Part shown: positions 42,344 to 50,874 of the stretch, piece by piece
Layout of the letters: each line of letters starts with the position of its first letter
Numbering within the stretch: the first letter of the stretch is position 1
Assembly: GCA_041690495.1 (NCBI GenBank)
Contig: JAWLHE010000005.1
Coordinates: forward strand, 322,134-386,133
Direction of reading: 5' to 3'
DNA: 64,000 nucleotides
Source: DATAAP01 sp041690495
GTDB lineage: Bacteria; Pseudomonadota; Alphaproteobacteria; CACIAM-22H2
Made by a program: the position numbers and the translations under genes
The notes under the pieces: model-generated
Told to the model about the DNA's origin: nothing
The model's input: only the letters and a program-made list of their open reading frames with translations
Database searches by the model: none

Positions 42344-43218
42344 ATCTGCCGCGACAGGCGCGGGTCAAGCGCATCGCGCAGGCCGTCGCCGAGCAGGTTG
42401 ACCGCCAGCACGGTCACGGACAGGAAAATGCCGGGGAACAGGATGATATGATACGCGACCTGAAAGACGCTGCGTCCCTCGGCCATGATGTTGCCCCAGC
42501 TTGGGATGTTGGGCGGCGTGCCCGCACCGATGAAGGACAGGATCGCCTCGGTGATCATCGCCGAGGCGCAGATATAGGTGCCCTGCACCAGCAGCGGCGC
42601 CACCGTGTTCGGCAGGATGTGGCGCACCAGCGTGCGGGTGAACCGCGTGCCCGAGGCCACTGCCGCCTCGACGAAAGGCTGCTCGCGCAACGACAGCACG
42701 ACACTGCGCACCAGCCGGGTGACGCGCGGCACCTCGGCGATGGTGATCGCAGCGATCACGTTCTCGACGCTCGCCTTGGTGAGGGCCATCAGCGCGATCG
42801 CCAGCAGGATCGGCGGGATGGACATCAGCCCGTCCATGACGCGCATCAGGATCGCGTCGACCCAGCGCACATAGCCCGTGATGAGCCCGAGCGCGAGCCC
42901 GATGATCACGCTCAGCACCGCGACGCTCAGGCCGACGAGCAGCGAAATCCGCGCCCCGTAGGCAACGCGACTGTAGATGTCGCGTCCCATCATGTCGGTG
43001 CCGAACGGGTAGAGCTCCGATGGGGGTCGGAGGCGGCGGATCGGCGACACGGACTGCGGGTCGATCGTGCCGATATACGGGGCAAGAACCGCCATCGCGA
43101 TCATCGCCAGCAGCAGGAGCGCGCCGATGACCACGGTCGGATGGCGGCGAACGATTTCGCGCACGCGGCCGCGCAGCGCGGGTACGGGCCGGATGATCTC
43201 TGCGGTGGAGGTGGCCAT
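42340..43218 (-). CDS. Peptide ABC transporter permease (DppC type), importer 2
   Basis: A permease of 292 residues with six hydrophobic segments. The N-terminal helix is TVVIGALLLLAMIAMAVLAP, then YPFGTDMMGRDIYSRVAYGA near residue 76 (the OppC/DppC periplasmic signature) and the EAA loop EQPFVEAAVASGTRFTRTLV near 178. The C-terminus reads NLLGDGLRDALDPRL. The ATG at 43218 overlaps the DppB-type stop by one base (TGATG); the much longer open frame to 43959 is a shadow of that gene. It pairs with the adjacent DppB-type permease. Confidence 0.9.
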
Positions 43219-44159
43219 CAGTAGCGGATCCGCGGATCGAGGAAGGTGTAGCTGAGATCGACCAGCAGGTTGATCAGCACGTAGACGCCCGAGAAAATCA
43301 GGATGATACCCTGGATGATCGGATAGTCGCGGCGCAGGATCGCGTCGACGACGAGCCGGCCCATGCCGGGAATCGCGAAGACCGTCTCCGTCACGACGAC
43401 GCCGCTGATCAGCAGGGCGATGCCGATGCCGATGATCGTTACGATCGGCACCGCGGCGTTCTTCAGCGCATGTCCGATCAGCACCTGGTTCGTGCCGAGG
43501 CCCTTGGCCTGCGCGGTACGGATGTAATCCTGACTCAGCACCTCGAGCATGCTGGCGCGGGTGATGCGCGCGATCAGCGCCATGAAGGTGATGCCGAGCG
43601 CGAAGCTCGGCAGGATCATGCGCTCGAGAAACGGCCAGAAGCCCTCGCGGATACTGACGAAGCCCTGCACCGGCAGCAGGTCCCACTCGAGCGAGACGAG
43701 GAAGATGAGGATATAAGCGAGCACGAACACCGGCACCGAGAAGCCGAGCACGGCGAAGCCCATCACCGCGCGGTCGATCCAGGTGCCGGCCTTCCATGCG
43801 GCGACGACGCCCATCGGCACCGCCAGCGCCACCGACACGAACAGCGTGCAGAGCGTCAGCGCCGCGGTCGGCTCGAGCCGCTGCCCGATCAGCCGCGTGA
43901 CCGGCAGGTTGGTGAAGATCGAGATGCCGAGATCGCCGCGCAGCACCGCCCACAGCCACGTCCAGAAGCGGATCAGGAACGGTTCGTTGAGCCCGAGCCG
44001 CTCACGGATGCGGGCGATGTCCTCCTCCGTCGCGAAGTCGCCGGCAATGACGACCGCGGGATCGCCCGGGGTGAGATAGAGCAGCGAGAAGACGAAGATG
44101 GCGACCACCCCCATGACGGGGATGGTCGCCAGAAGACGTCGTACGATATACGCAAACAC
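43218..44159 (-). CDS. Peptide ABC transporter permease (DppB type), importer 2
   Basis: A permease of 313 residues starting MFAYIVRRLLATIPVMGVVA, the typical DppB first helix. GDLGISIFTNLPVTRLIGQR near residue 75 and the EAA loop SQDYIRTAQAKGLGTNQVLI near 204 are family signatures, and it ends DLSYTFLDPRIRY. ATG at 44159 lies 22 bases after the solute-binding-protein stop, closer than the same junction in importer 1 and without hairpins. The gene is coupled to the DppC-type gene by overlapping stop and start. Confidence 0.9.
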   Translation of the reverse strand: MFAYIVRRLLATIPVMGVVAIFVFSLLYLTPGDPAVVIAGDFATEEDIARIRERLGLNEPFLIRFWTWLWAVLRGDLGISIFTNLPVTRLIGQRLEPTAALTLCTLFVSVALAVPMGVVAAWKAGTWIDRAVMGFAVLGFSVPVFVLAYILIFLVSLEWDLLPVQGFVSIREGFWPFLERMILPSFALGITFMALIARITRASMLEVLSQDYIRTAQAKGLGTNQVLIGHALKNAAVPIVTIIGIGIALLISGVVVTETVFAIPGMGRLVVDAILRRDYPIIQGIILIFSGVYVLINLLVDLSYTFLDPRIRY

Positions 44160-44181
44160 GAGTGACGGTTATGCCCTTCGT

Positions 44182-45786
44182 CTATTTCTTCTCGACGTTC
44201 CACATGAACGTGACGGGCGCCACGATCACGCCGGTGATATTGGTGCGGAACGCCGTCGGAAGGATGAACTGCGCAGTGGGAATGAACGGCACGTTCTCCC
44301 AGGCCGACCGCTGCATGTCTTCGGCGATCTTCTTCTGAGCGTCCACATTCGGAGCCGCGAACCACGCCACCCGCAGCTTCTCGACCTCCGGGTCCTTCGA
44401 CCAGCCGAACCAAGCCCCCGGGCCATCGCCGACGCCGCGCATCGGTGCGTTGACCGCCGGGTTGGCGAGATCGGTACCGACCCACCAGGTGTGGAAGATG
44501 CTCCAGCCGCCCTTGTCCACCGGCTCCTTAGATGCGCGGCGGTTGAGCAGCGTTCCCCAGTCGCTGGCGGCCAGTTCGACGTTGACGCCGATCTGGCGCA
44601 GCAGGTCGGTGGTCAGCAGCGCCTGCGAATGCACGATCGGCTGGTCCGTCGCCGAGATCACTATGACCTTCTCGCCCTTGTAGCCCGACTCCTTGACCAG
44701 GGCCTTCGCCTTCTCGATCGAGCGCGGGCCCTTCAGGACCTCGGACCCGACATCGCTCGCCATCGGCGTGCCGCAGGTGAAGAACGACGCGCATGGCGTG
44801 CCGTTCTTCTCGTCGCCGGCGATCGCCAACAGGTAGTCACGCTGATTGACGACGTGCAGCAGGGCCTGACGCATCTTCGCGTTGTTGAAGGGCGGCTGCA
44901 GCTGGTTGAAGCGGATGATTCCGATCGAGCCGAGCGGATCGATGTTCTCGACCTTGATGTCCTTGCTGCGGCGCAAGACCGGCAACAGGTCGCCGGGCGG
45001 CTGCTCCCACCAGTCGACCTCGCCCGCGGCGAGGGCCGCCGCGGCCGTCGCCGTATCGGGGACGTAAACCCACTCGATGCGGTCGACCTTGGCGACCTTG
45101 CCGCCCGAACCCCAGCTCGGCGGCTCCTTGCGCGGCACGTAATCGGTATTCTTGACGTAGACGACCTTGTTGCCCGGCACCCATTCGTCCGCAACGAACT
45201 TGAACGGACCGGAGCCGATCACTTCCTTGATCTGCTCGAACGCGTCGGTCTTGGCATGACGCTCGGGCATGATGAACGGCACGTTGCTGCTCGGCTTGGC
45301 GAGCGCATCCAGCAGCAGCGGGAATGGCTGCTTGAGGACGATCCTGAACGTCTTGTCGTTGACTGCTTCCATGCGCGCGACCGACGCCATCAGCGTTTGG
45401 CCGAACGTGTCGCGCTTGCCCCAGCGCTGCAGCGAGGGGATGACATCGGCCGAGCGCACCGGCTGGCCGTCATGCCACTTCAATCCGTCGCGGAGCGTAA
45501 ATGTGTAGGTCAGCTTGTCGTCGCTGATGGACCAGGTGTCGACCATCTGCGGCTTGATGTTGAACTTGTCGTCGACCGCGAACAGCGTGTCGTAGACCAT
45601 GTAGCCGTGATTGCGCGTGATGTAGCCGGTCGTCCAGATCGGATCGAGAACACGCAGATCGGCCTGGGGAATGAATTTCAATGTCTTGCCCGAGGATTGG
45701 GCGAATGCCTCGGCGGACATCAGTGTGCCGGCGGCGATCCCGACGGCCATGACGATCCGCGTGGACCGTTTAAACAACTGCATCAT
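44182..45786 (-). CDS. Extracellular solute-binding protein, family 5, importer 2
   Basis: A periplasmic binding protein of 534 residues with a signal peptide (RIVMAVGIAAGTLMSAEAFA, cleaved before QSSG). SBP_bac_5 features include LKFIPQADLRVLDPIWTTGY near residue 36, LRDGLKWHDGQPVRSADVIP near 96, GSGPFKFVADEWVPGNKVVY near 168 and MRQALLHVVNQRDYLLAIAG near 282. The ATG at 45786 has GGAGG 7 bases upstream. Members with the VLDPIWTT-type N-terminus are common in amide- or peptide-uptake operons of alphaproteobacteria. It is divergent from the amidase gene across a gap with a long inverted repeat, suggesting joint control. Confidence 0.9.
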   Translation of the reverse strand: MMQLFKRSTRIVMAVGIAAGTLMSAEAFAQSSGKTLKFIPQADLRVLDPIWTTGYITRNHGYMVYDTLFAVDDKFNIKPQMVDTWSISDDKLTYTFTLRDGLKWHDGQPVRSADVIPSLQRWGKRDTFGQTLMASVARMEAVNDKTFRIVLKQPFPLLLDALAKPSSNVPFIMPERHAKTDAFEQIKEVIGSGPFKFVADEWVPGNKVVYVKNTDYVPRKEPPSWGSGGKVAKVDRIEWVYVPDTATAAAALAAGEVDWWEQPPGDLLPVLRRSKDIKVENIDPLGSIGIIRFNQLQPPFNNAKMRQALLHVVNQRDYLLAIAGDEKNGTPCASFFTCGTPMASDVGSEVLKGPRSIEKAKALVKESGYKGEKVIVISATDQPIVHSQALLTTDLLRQIGVNVELAASDWGTLLNRRASKEPVDKGGWSIFHTWWVGTDLANPAVNAPMRGVGDGPGAWFGWSKDPEVEKLRVAWFAAPNVDAQKKIAEDMQRSAWENVPFIPTAQFILPTAFRTNITGVIVAPVTFMWNVEKK

Positions 45787-45845
45787 CAAGCGGCCTCCTC
45801 CAGCTATGCGGGTATGTGCGCCACCCTTTGCGGGGCACATCTTAG

Positions 45846-45881
45846 ACACAATTCACCCGCTCTAGCGAATGCGAATTGTGT
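45846..45881. promoter_or_regulatory. Inverted repeat in the importer 2/amidase divergent promoter region
   Basis: ACACAATTC (45846-45854) and GAATTGTGT (45873-45881) are perfect 9-bp arms separated by 18 bases, about two helical turns centre to centre plus arm length. They lie between the solute-binding protein (starting at 45786, leftward) and the amidase (starting at 45998, rightward). Confidence 0.45.
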
Positions 45882-45997
45882 GCCAGCCGCCCCCATGGAG
45901 GCCGTCCCACGGCCGCCGCGCGCCGGAACCTAGCCGCTGCCGCAGGGTGCACGTATGATCCGACCGAACCGCCCAAGCAACGATCAAGGAAACGCGC

Positions 45998-47404
45998 ATG
46001 CTCTCGGACGATCCGGCCCTGTGGCCCGCAACCGTGCTGGTCGACGCCTTCCGCCGCCGAACGATTTCGCCGGTCGAGGCGACGCAGATGGCGCTCAAAC
46101 GTATCGCCGATCTCGACCCCCTGCTCAATGCCTTCTGCCTGGTCGATGCCGACGGCGCACTTGCCGCCGCGCGCGAGTCCGAGACGCGGTGGATAAAGGA
46201 CGCGCCGGCGGGCCCTATCGACGGCGTGCCGACGACGATCAAGGACCTGATGCTGACGCGCGACTGGCCGACCCTGCGCGGCTCGAAGAACATCCGCCGC
46301 GATCAATCCTGGGAAGAGGACGCACCGGCGGTTGCGCGTCTGCGCGAGAATGGCGCCGTCATCCTCGGCAAGACGACGACGCCGGAGTTCGGCTGGAAGG
46401 CAATCGGCGATTCCCCGCTGACCGGCATCACCCGGAACCCGTGGAACCGCGAGCGCACGCCGGGCGGCAGCAGCGCCGGTGCTGCGGTCGCAGCCGCAAC
46501 CGGCATGGGGGCGCTCCATACCGGCACCGATGGCGGCGGGTCGGTACGCATTCCCTGCTCATTCTGCGGAATCTTCGGGCTGAAACCGACCTATGGCCGT
46601 GTGCCGCAGTATCCGCCCAGCCCGTTTGCCATCGTCGCCCATGCCGGCCCGATGACGCGGACGGTCGGCGATGCGGCACTCATGCTGCGCGTGCTGGCCG
46701 GAGCCGACGACCGCGATGTCTATGCCCTGCCCGCCGACAGCCAGGACTATTCAGCCGGGCTCGAGGGCGGCGTGAAGGGATTGAGGATCGCGTTTAGCCC
46801 AACGCTCGGTTACGCCAAGGTCCATCCGGAGGTCGCCGCCGCAGTCGCCGGCGCGGCGAAAGTCTTCGAGGAGCTCGGCGCTACCGTCGAGCAGGCGGAC
46901 CCCGGCTTCGAGTCGCCACGCGACGCGTTCTACACCCTGTGGGGCTCAGGCGGCGCGAAGGTGGTTGCCGCATTCAATAGCGACGAGCAGTCTGCGATGG
47001 ACCCGGGGCTGCTCGCGATGGCAAGGACCGCCGCCCGCTTCAGCGCTGTGGACTACCTGAATGCAGAGGCGATGCGCGCCGCGCTTACCCTGCGCATGAA
47101 CATCTTTCACCGCCGCTACGACCTTCTGCTCACGCCGACAGTCGCGGTTCCCGCCCTTCCGGCCGGACAGGACCTCGACGATCCGAGAACGGAGAAGCAC
47201 TGGATCGACTGGACCCCGTTCAGCTATCCGTTCAACATGACGCGGCAGCCGGCGGCTTCGGTGCCGTGCGGCCAGACCAAGGCGGGCCTGCCGGTCGGAC
47301 TGCAACTCGTCGGCCGCTTCAATGAGGACGCGCTCGTGCTGCGTGCCGCCCGTGCCTTCGAGATCGCGCGCCCGTTCCCGTTTCCCCGCGTCAAGACCCG
47401 GTAG
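45998..47404 (+). CDS. Amidase (amidase-signature family)
   Basis: A 468-residue amide hydrolase with the Ser-cisSer-Lys triad of the amidase-signature family. The catalytic Lys is in DGVPTTIKDLMLTRDW near residue 80, and the Ser pair in RTPGGSSAGAAVAAATGMG near 151, followed by GTDGGGSVRIPCSFCGIFGL near 177. Family members hydrolyse diverse amides, so the substrate cannot be named. AAGGAAACGC precedes the ATG at 45998. It is followed by a D-aminoacylase after 6 bases and is divergent from importer 2; together they look like an uptake-and-hydrolysis unit for an N-acyl or amide compound. Confidence 0.92.
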   Translation: MLSDDPALWPATVLVDAFRRRTISPVEATQMALKRIADLDPLLNAFCLVDADGALAAARESETRWIKDAPAGPIDGVPTTIKDLMLTRDWPTLRGSKNIRRDQSWEEDAPAVARLRENGAVILGKTTTPEFGWKAIGDSPLTGITRNPWNRERTPGGSSAGAAVAAATGMGALHTGTDGGGSVRIPCSFCGIFGLKPTYGRVPQYPPSPFAIVAHAGPMTRTVGDAALMLRVLAGADDRDVYALPADSQDYSAGLEGGVKGLRIAFSPTLGYAKVHPEVAAAVAGAAKVFEELGATVEQADPGFESPRDAFYTLWGSGGAKVVAAFNSDEQSAMDPGLLAMARTAARFSAVDYLNAEAMRAALTLRMNIFHRRYDLLLTPTVAVPALPAGQDLDDPRTEKHWIDWTPFSYPFNMTRQPAASVPCGQTKAGLPVGLQLVGRFNEDALVLRAARAFEIARPFPFPRVKTR

Positions 47405-47410
47405 GCAGTC

Positions 47411-48853
47411 ATGAGCACAATGCAATACGACGTCATTCTGGCAGGCGGCCGCGTCATCGACGGAACCGGCGCGCCGGCCCGGGCCGCCGATGTGGCGTTG
47501 CGCGGCGACCGGATTGCCGCAGTCGGCGCACCGGGCTCCATGAGCGCGCCCCAGCGCATCGATGCGAGCGGCAAGGTCGTCGCGCCCGGCTTCATCGACG
47601 TGCACACCCATGACGACAATGCGCTGCTGCGCATTCCCGACATGACCATGAAGGTAAGTCAGGGCGTCACCACCGTGGTCGTCGGGAATTGCGGGATAAG
47701 CCTGGCGCCATTGCGCCCGGAGCGCGTGCCGCCGCCGCCGCTCGATCTGCTTGGCGACAGGGGCGAGTTCCGCTTCGCCGCTTTCCGGGACTACATGAAG
47801 GCGCTCGATGACCAGCCGGCCGCAACGAATGCGGCCTGCCTGGTCGGCCACACGACCTTGCGGGTCGGCGCGATGGACCGGCTCGATCGCGCCGCAACCA
47901 AGGACGAGATCAAGGCAATGTCCGCGCGGCTCGACGAGGCGCTCGGCGCCGGCGCCGTCGGCATGTCGACAGGGCTCTACTATCCGCCGGCGCAGCATGC
48001 GCCGACGAGCGAGGTGATCGAGCTCGCGCGTGTCGTGCATGCGCACGAAGCGGTCCACACGACGCATATGCGCGATGAAAGCGATCGCGTGATGGAGTCG
48101 CTCGATGAGACCTTCCGGATCGGCCGCGAGGCCGAGGTGCCGGTGGTCATTTCGCACCACAAGGTGACGGGGAAGCAGAATTTCGGCCGGACGAAGGAAA
48201 CCCTGGAGGCGATCGATGCGGCGCGGAAATCGCAGCCCATCGCGATCGACGTCTATCCGTATATTGCCTCATCGACCATCCTCAAGGTCGAATGGATCGC
48301 AATCGCACGGCGGGTGATCGTCACCTGGTCGAAAGCGATGCCCGAAATGGGCGGACGCGACCTCGCCGACATCGCCCGCGACATGGGGGTCGAGCCGCAG
48401 GAAGCGGCGCGGCGGCTGCTGCCGGCCGGCGCGATCTATTTCACGATGGATGAATCCGACGTCCAGCGCGTGCTGTCCTGGCCGGAAGCGATGATAGGCT
48501 CCGACGGCCTGCCTCACGACATCCATCCGCATCCGCGCCTGTGGGGTACCTTCCCGCGCGTGCTCGGTCACTATAGCCGCGACCTCAAACTGTTCAGCCT
48601 GGAAGAGGCGGTCCGGCGCATGACGTCACTGACCGCAGAGCGCTTCGGCCTCAAGGGCCGTGGTGTCGTTCGCGAAGGCGCCGCCGCCGACCTCGTCATT
48701 TTCGATGCCGACCGCGTGATCGACCGCGCGACCTTCGAGCACCCGAAGTCGCCGGCCGCGGGAATCGACCTCGTCCTCGTCAACGGCGAGCCGGTGTGGC
48801 GCGACGGGGCGTCGACCGGAAAGCGCCCCGGCCGCGTGTTGCGCCGCGCCTGA
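47411..48853 (+). CDS. N-acyl-D-amino-acid deacylase (D-aminoacylase) family amidohydrolase
   Basis: A 480-residue amidohydrolase of the D-aminoacylase/D-glutamate deacylase type. Metal-site motifs are GFIDVHTHDDNALL near residue 60, VTTVVVGNCGISLAP near 85 (the bridging Cys), CLVGHTTLRVGAMD near 143, HTTHMRDESDRVME near 217, VVISHHKVTGKQNFG near 246 and MIGSDGLPHDIHPHP near 363. Such enzymes release free D-amino acids from N-acyl forms. It follows the amidase by 6 bases, so the two are surely co-expressed. Both sit divergently from importer 2, suggesting use of imported N-acyl-amino acids or amides, perhaps from peptidoglycan or antibiotics (inference). Confidence 0.9.
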   Translation: MSTMQYDVILAGGRVIDGTGAPARAADVALRGDRIAAVGAPGSMSAPQRIDASGKVVAPGFIDVHTHDDNALLRIPDMTMKVSQGVTTVVVGNCGISLAPLRPERVPPPPLDLLGDRGEFRFAAFRDYMKALDDQPAATNAACLVGHTTLRVGAMDRLDRAATKDEIKAMSARLDEALGAGAVGMSTGLYYPPAQHAPTSEVIELARVVHAHEAVHTTHMRDESDRVMESLDETFRIGREAEVPVVISHHKVTGKQNFGRTKETLEAIDAARKSQPIAIDVYPYIASSTILKVEWIAIARRVIVTWSKAMPEMGGRDLADIARDMGVEPQEAARRLLPAGAIYFTMDESDVQRVLSWPEAMIGSDGLPHDIHPHPRLWGTFPRVLGHYSRDLKLFSLEEAVRRMTSLTAERFGLKGRGVVREGAAADLVIFDADRVIDRATFEHPKSPAAGIDLVLVNGEPVWRDGASTGKRPGRVLRRA

Positions 48854-48895
48854 CATCCTCCTCCGGGGGTGCCAGCACGTTCCATGGCTCCGCCG

Positions 48896-49140
48896 AGCCA
48901 TTCCGTGAAGCCTAAAAATCTATAAGTATTTTCAGTTAAAATACGTAAATTTGCATTTACTTTACAGATAGACTTACTTGGCACGACGATCGTAATATTT
49001 TGTTAGTGAGTTATCCACGGACGACGCGGCCCGCATGACCTCAATTGTCTTTCCCCGTTTCCCGAGACTGTCGGAAACCTTTACTGAATCGCGCCTTGGT
49101 TAATGGCGCGTTCGCTTAACCCACTGTTTCGCCGCGAAAC
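48896..49140. promoter_or_regulatory. AT-rich control region with four dyads
   Basis: The 410-base gap between 48853 and 49266 has a strongly AT-rich core at ~48910-49010, unlike its surroundings. Perfect dyads are GTATTTT-N5-AAAATAC (48926-48944), immediately followed by GTAAAT-N4-ATTTAC (48945-48960), then CGCGCC-N9-GGCGCG (49090-49110) and GTTTCG-N3-CGAAAC (49126-49140). TTATCCACG at 49011-49019 is one base off a DnaA box. No gene is seen in the gap. Confidence 0.5.
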
Positions 49141-49265
49141 TTTTGGACAGCCGGTCGATGGCACAACGATTGCTGCTCCCATCCCTGCGAAGGGGGGCTT
49201 TGTAAACCCGCTGCGCCGATGCAGCGACACTTCCTGCGGATGAACACCTGGTACCGGAGGCATTA

Positions 49266-49469
49266 ATGGCAACGCGTCTTGCCCTGATCAGAACCCAAAG
49301 TCCCCTTGCCGCCCTTGAGGCCCTCCCCGGCTGGTGGAGAGGCAGAGCGGATACCCGCCTCGCCCTCGCCCGCGAGGCGCTCGAGCGCGGCCTCGACAAG
49401 CTGGCCGACGAGCATCTGCGCGTCGCATCCGAGTACGAGCGCAAGATCAAGACATACGTTCAGGACTGA
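49266..49469 (+). CDS. Small hypothetical protein
   Basis: A 67-residue protein, MATRLALIRTQSPLAALEAL..., with a charged helical second half (ALEREGL-like repeats of Arg, Glu and Leu; the tail is SEYERKIKTYVQD). GGAGG (49256-49260) is ideally placed before the ATG at 49266, the main reason to accept it. No signal peptide, membrane helix or known family is seen. It lies just downstream of the AT-rich control region and is convergent with rmlD (59-base gap). It may be a small regulatory or adaptor protein; nothing in the sequence settles this. Confidence 0.6.
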   Translation: MATRLALIRTQSPLAALEALPGWWRGRADTRLALAREALERGLDKLADEHLRVASEYERKIKTYVQD

Positions 49470-49528
49470 CCGGCCGGTCGCCGACGTCCTGAAGGAAGGC
49501 CGCGCGTATCTGTCTGCCACGGGATCGT

Positions 49529-50431
49529 TCAGAGATCCCGCGGCGTTGTTCGGCAGCGGCGAATGTTCGGCAACAGTCCGGCCACGGCCGCGGCGAGCTC
49601 GTCTGCCCAAGTCTCTGTGGCGATGCCGAAGGTCCGTGCGATCAGGCCGCAATCCAGCACGGAATTCTGCGGCCGCCTGGCGCGCACGTGATATTCGTCG
49701 CTCGCGATCGCTTCGACCGGGACATCCGGCAGCGCCGGCCGCGCCGCATTCAGGATTGTCCGGGCGAACTCGAACCAGCTCACCGCTTCGCGGCCGGCGA
49801 AATGATACGTGCCCCACGGCACCGCCCCGGCGGCGCCGATCCGTTGCGCAATCCTGAAGATCGCGCCGGCGACCGCCGACGCGGGTGTCGGGCAGCCGCG
49901 CTGATCGGCCACGACGCGCAGCGCCTCGCCTCGGTTCGCACGTGCGAGGATCGCGCGCACGAAATTGGCTCCGTACGGCGCAAATACCCATGACGTGCGA
50001 AGAATCACATGGTCCGGCTGTGCGTGCCGCACCGCGTTCTCGCCCTCGAGCTTCGAGCGCCCATAGACATTGAGCGGGCACGGCACATCGCTCTCGACAT
50101 AGGGCCCCTGTTTGGTGCCGTCGAACACATAGTCGGTCGACAGGTGAAGCAGCGGGATCGCATGGGCACGACACAACTGCGCCAGCGCGGCGGGACCGTC
50201 GCGGTTCGCGGCAAAGGCGGCGTCCGGGTCGTCCTCGGCCGCATCGACGGAGGTGAACGCCGCTGCATTGACGATCAGGTCAGGCCGCCCCTCGAGCATG
50301 CGCGCGATGGTCGCGGGCTGCGTCAGATCGCATTCGGCCCGTGACGGCGCCAGGATCGCGATCGTCTCGGGCGCGGATGACACCAGCGCCCGGCCGACCT
50401 GGCCGCTGCCGCCGATCACCAGCATTCTCAT
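49529..50431 (-). CDS. rfbD: dTDP-4-dehydrorhamnose reductase
   Basis: An NAD(P)-binding short-chain reductase of the RmlD type, 300 residues, that makes dTDP-L-rhamnose for surface polysaccharide. The Rossmann motif is VIGGSGQVGRALV near residue 5. Further motifs are IVNAAAFTSVDAAEDDP near 53, LLHLSTDYVFDGTKQGPYVE near 92 and the catalytic YGRSKLEGENAVR near 120, ending with the RPQNSVLDC substrate loop near 256. The ATG at 50431 is preceded by GGGGGC; the ATG at 50425 is possible. The other rml genes (A, B, C) are not here. It is divergent from the RTX gene and supports a sugar-related role for this cluster. Confidence 0.92.
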   Translation of the reverse strand: MRMLVIGGSGQVGRALVSSAPETIAILAPSRAECDLTQPATIARMLEGRPDLIVNAAAFTSVDAAEDDPDAAFAANRDGPAALAQLCRAHAIPLLHLSTDYVFDGTKQGPYVESDVPCPLNVYGRSKLEGENAVRHAQPDHVILRTSWVFAPYGANFVRAILARANRGEALRVVADQRGCPTPASAVAGAIFRIAQRIGAAGAVPWGTYHFAGREAVSWFEFARTILNAARPALPDVPVEAIASDEYHVRARRPQNSVLDCGLIARTFGIATETWADELAAAVAGLLPNIRRCRTTPRDL

Positions 50432-50461
50432 CGAAAGCCCCCGGTCGAAATGCGCAGGCAC

Positions 50462-50725
50462 CGTCCGCGCACTGTGCCGGAGAGGCCCGGTCCCGTAAAG
50501 CGCCGGGCAGGTACCCTTTCCCGCATGGTGAATGCCGAATCAACCAAGCGGGATAACCACTTGGCCGCGACCGGCGAAGCCGGTGCACTCGGTATTCACA
50601 ATTTTACGCAAATCCCGCCCATTCTTTACACCATTGATTTAGCACTATTTTTTGCGCCCACCCCAGCCGATGGAGAAAACTCCGTCCAATTTCGCGCGAA
50701 CTTGCCAAAGACATGGCGGCACATT
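50462..50725. other. Gene-free upstream region of rmlD and the RTX gene
   Basis: No convincing gene is visible. The right half becomes AT-rich (from ~50590) and leads into the phased CCAAT repeats and promoter of the RTX gene. Short open frames here have no ribosome-binding site. Confidence 0.5.
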
Positions 50726-50753
50726 CCAATGAAAGGGCCAATAAAACCCCAAT
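50726..50753. promoter_or_regulatory. Three phased CCAAT repeats upstream of the RTX promoter
   Basis: CCAATGAA (50726), CCAATAAA (50738) and CCAATAAA (50749) are direct repeats 12 and 11 bases apart, so they face the same side of the helix. They lie ~40-65 bases upstream of the -35 element at 50792, where an activator would bind. Confidence 0.35.
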
Positions 50754-50791
50754 AAACTATCGTAATTACTTGATCTGTAACGATTTTTCAT

Positions 50792-50820
50792 TTGACAGAG
50801 CCTGCCGTGATCCATAGTTT
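50792..50820 (+). promoter_or_regulatory. Candidate promoter of the RTX gene
   Basis: A perfect TTGACA (50792-50797), a 17-base spacer and TAGTTT (50815-50820) lie ~55 bases upstream of the RTX start. The -10 match is weak (3 of 6), which fits an activator-dependent promoter. Confidence 0.45.
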
Positions 50821-50874
50821 CTCCACGCGAACATTGGAAGAGTTGAACCGGGCCAGGGGATTCAAGGAGGCACA

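Noticed and set aside
44098..45933. A 611-codon plus-strand open frame opposite the importer 2 binding protein
   Set aside because: It is a long antisense frame caused by high GC. The minus strand has a signal peptide, SBP_bac_5 motifs and a GGAGG start.
49011..49019. DnaA-box-like TTATCCACG as part of a replication origin
   Set aside because: Only one imperfect box is present, with no dnaA, parAB or repABC genes and no box cluster nearby.
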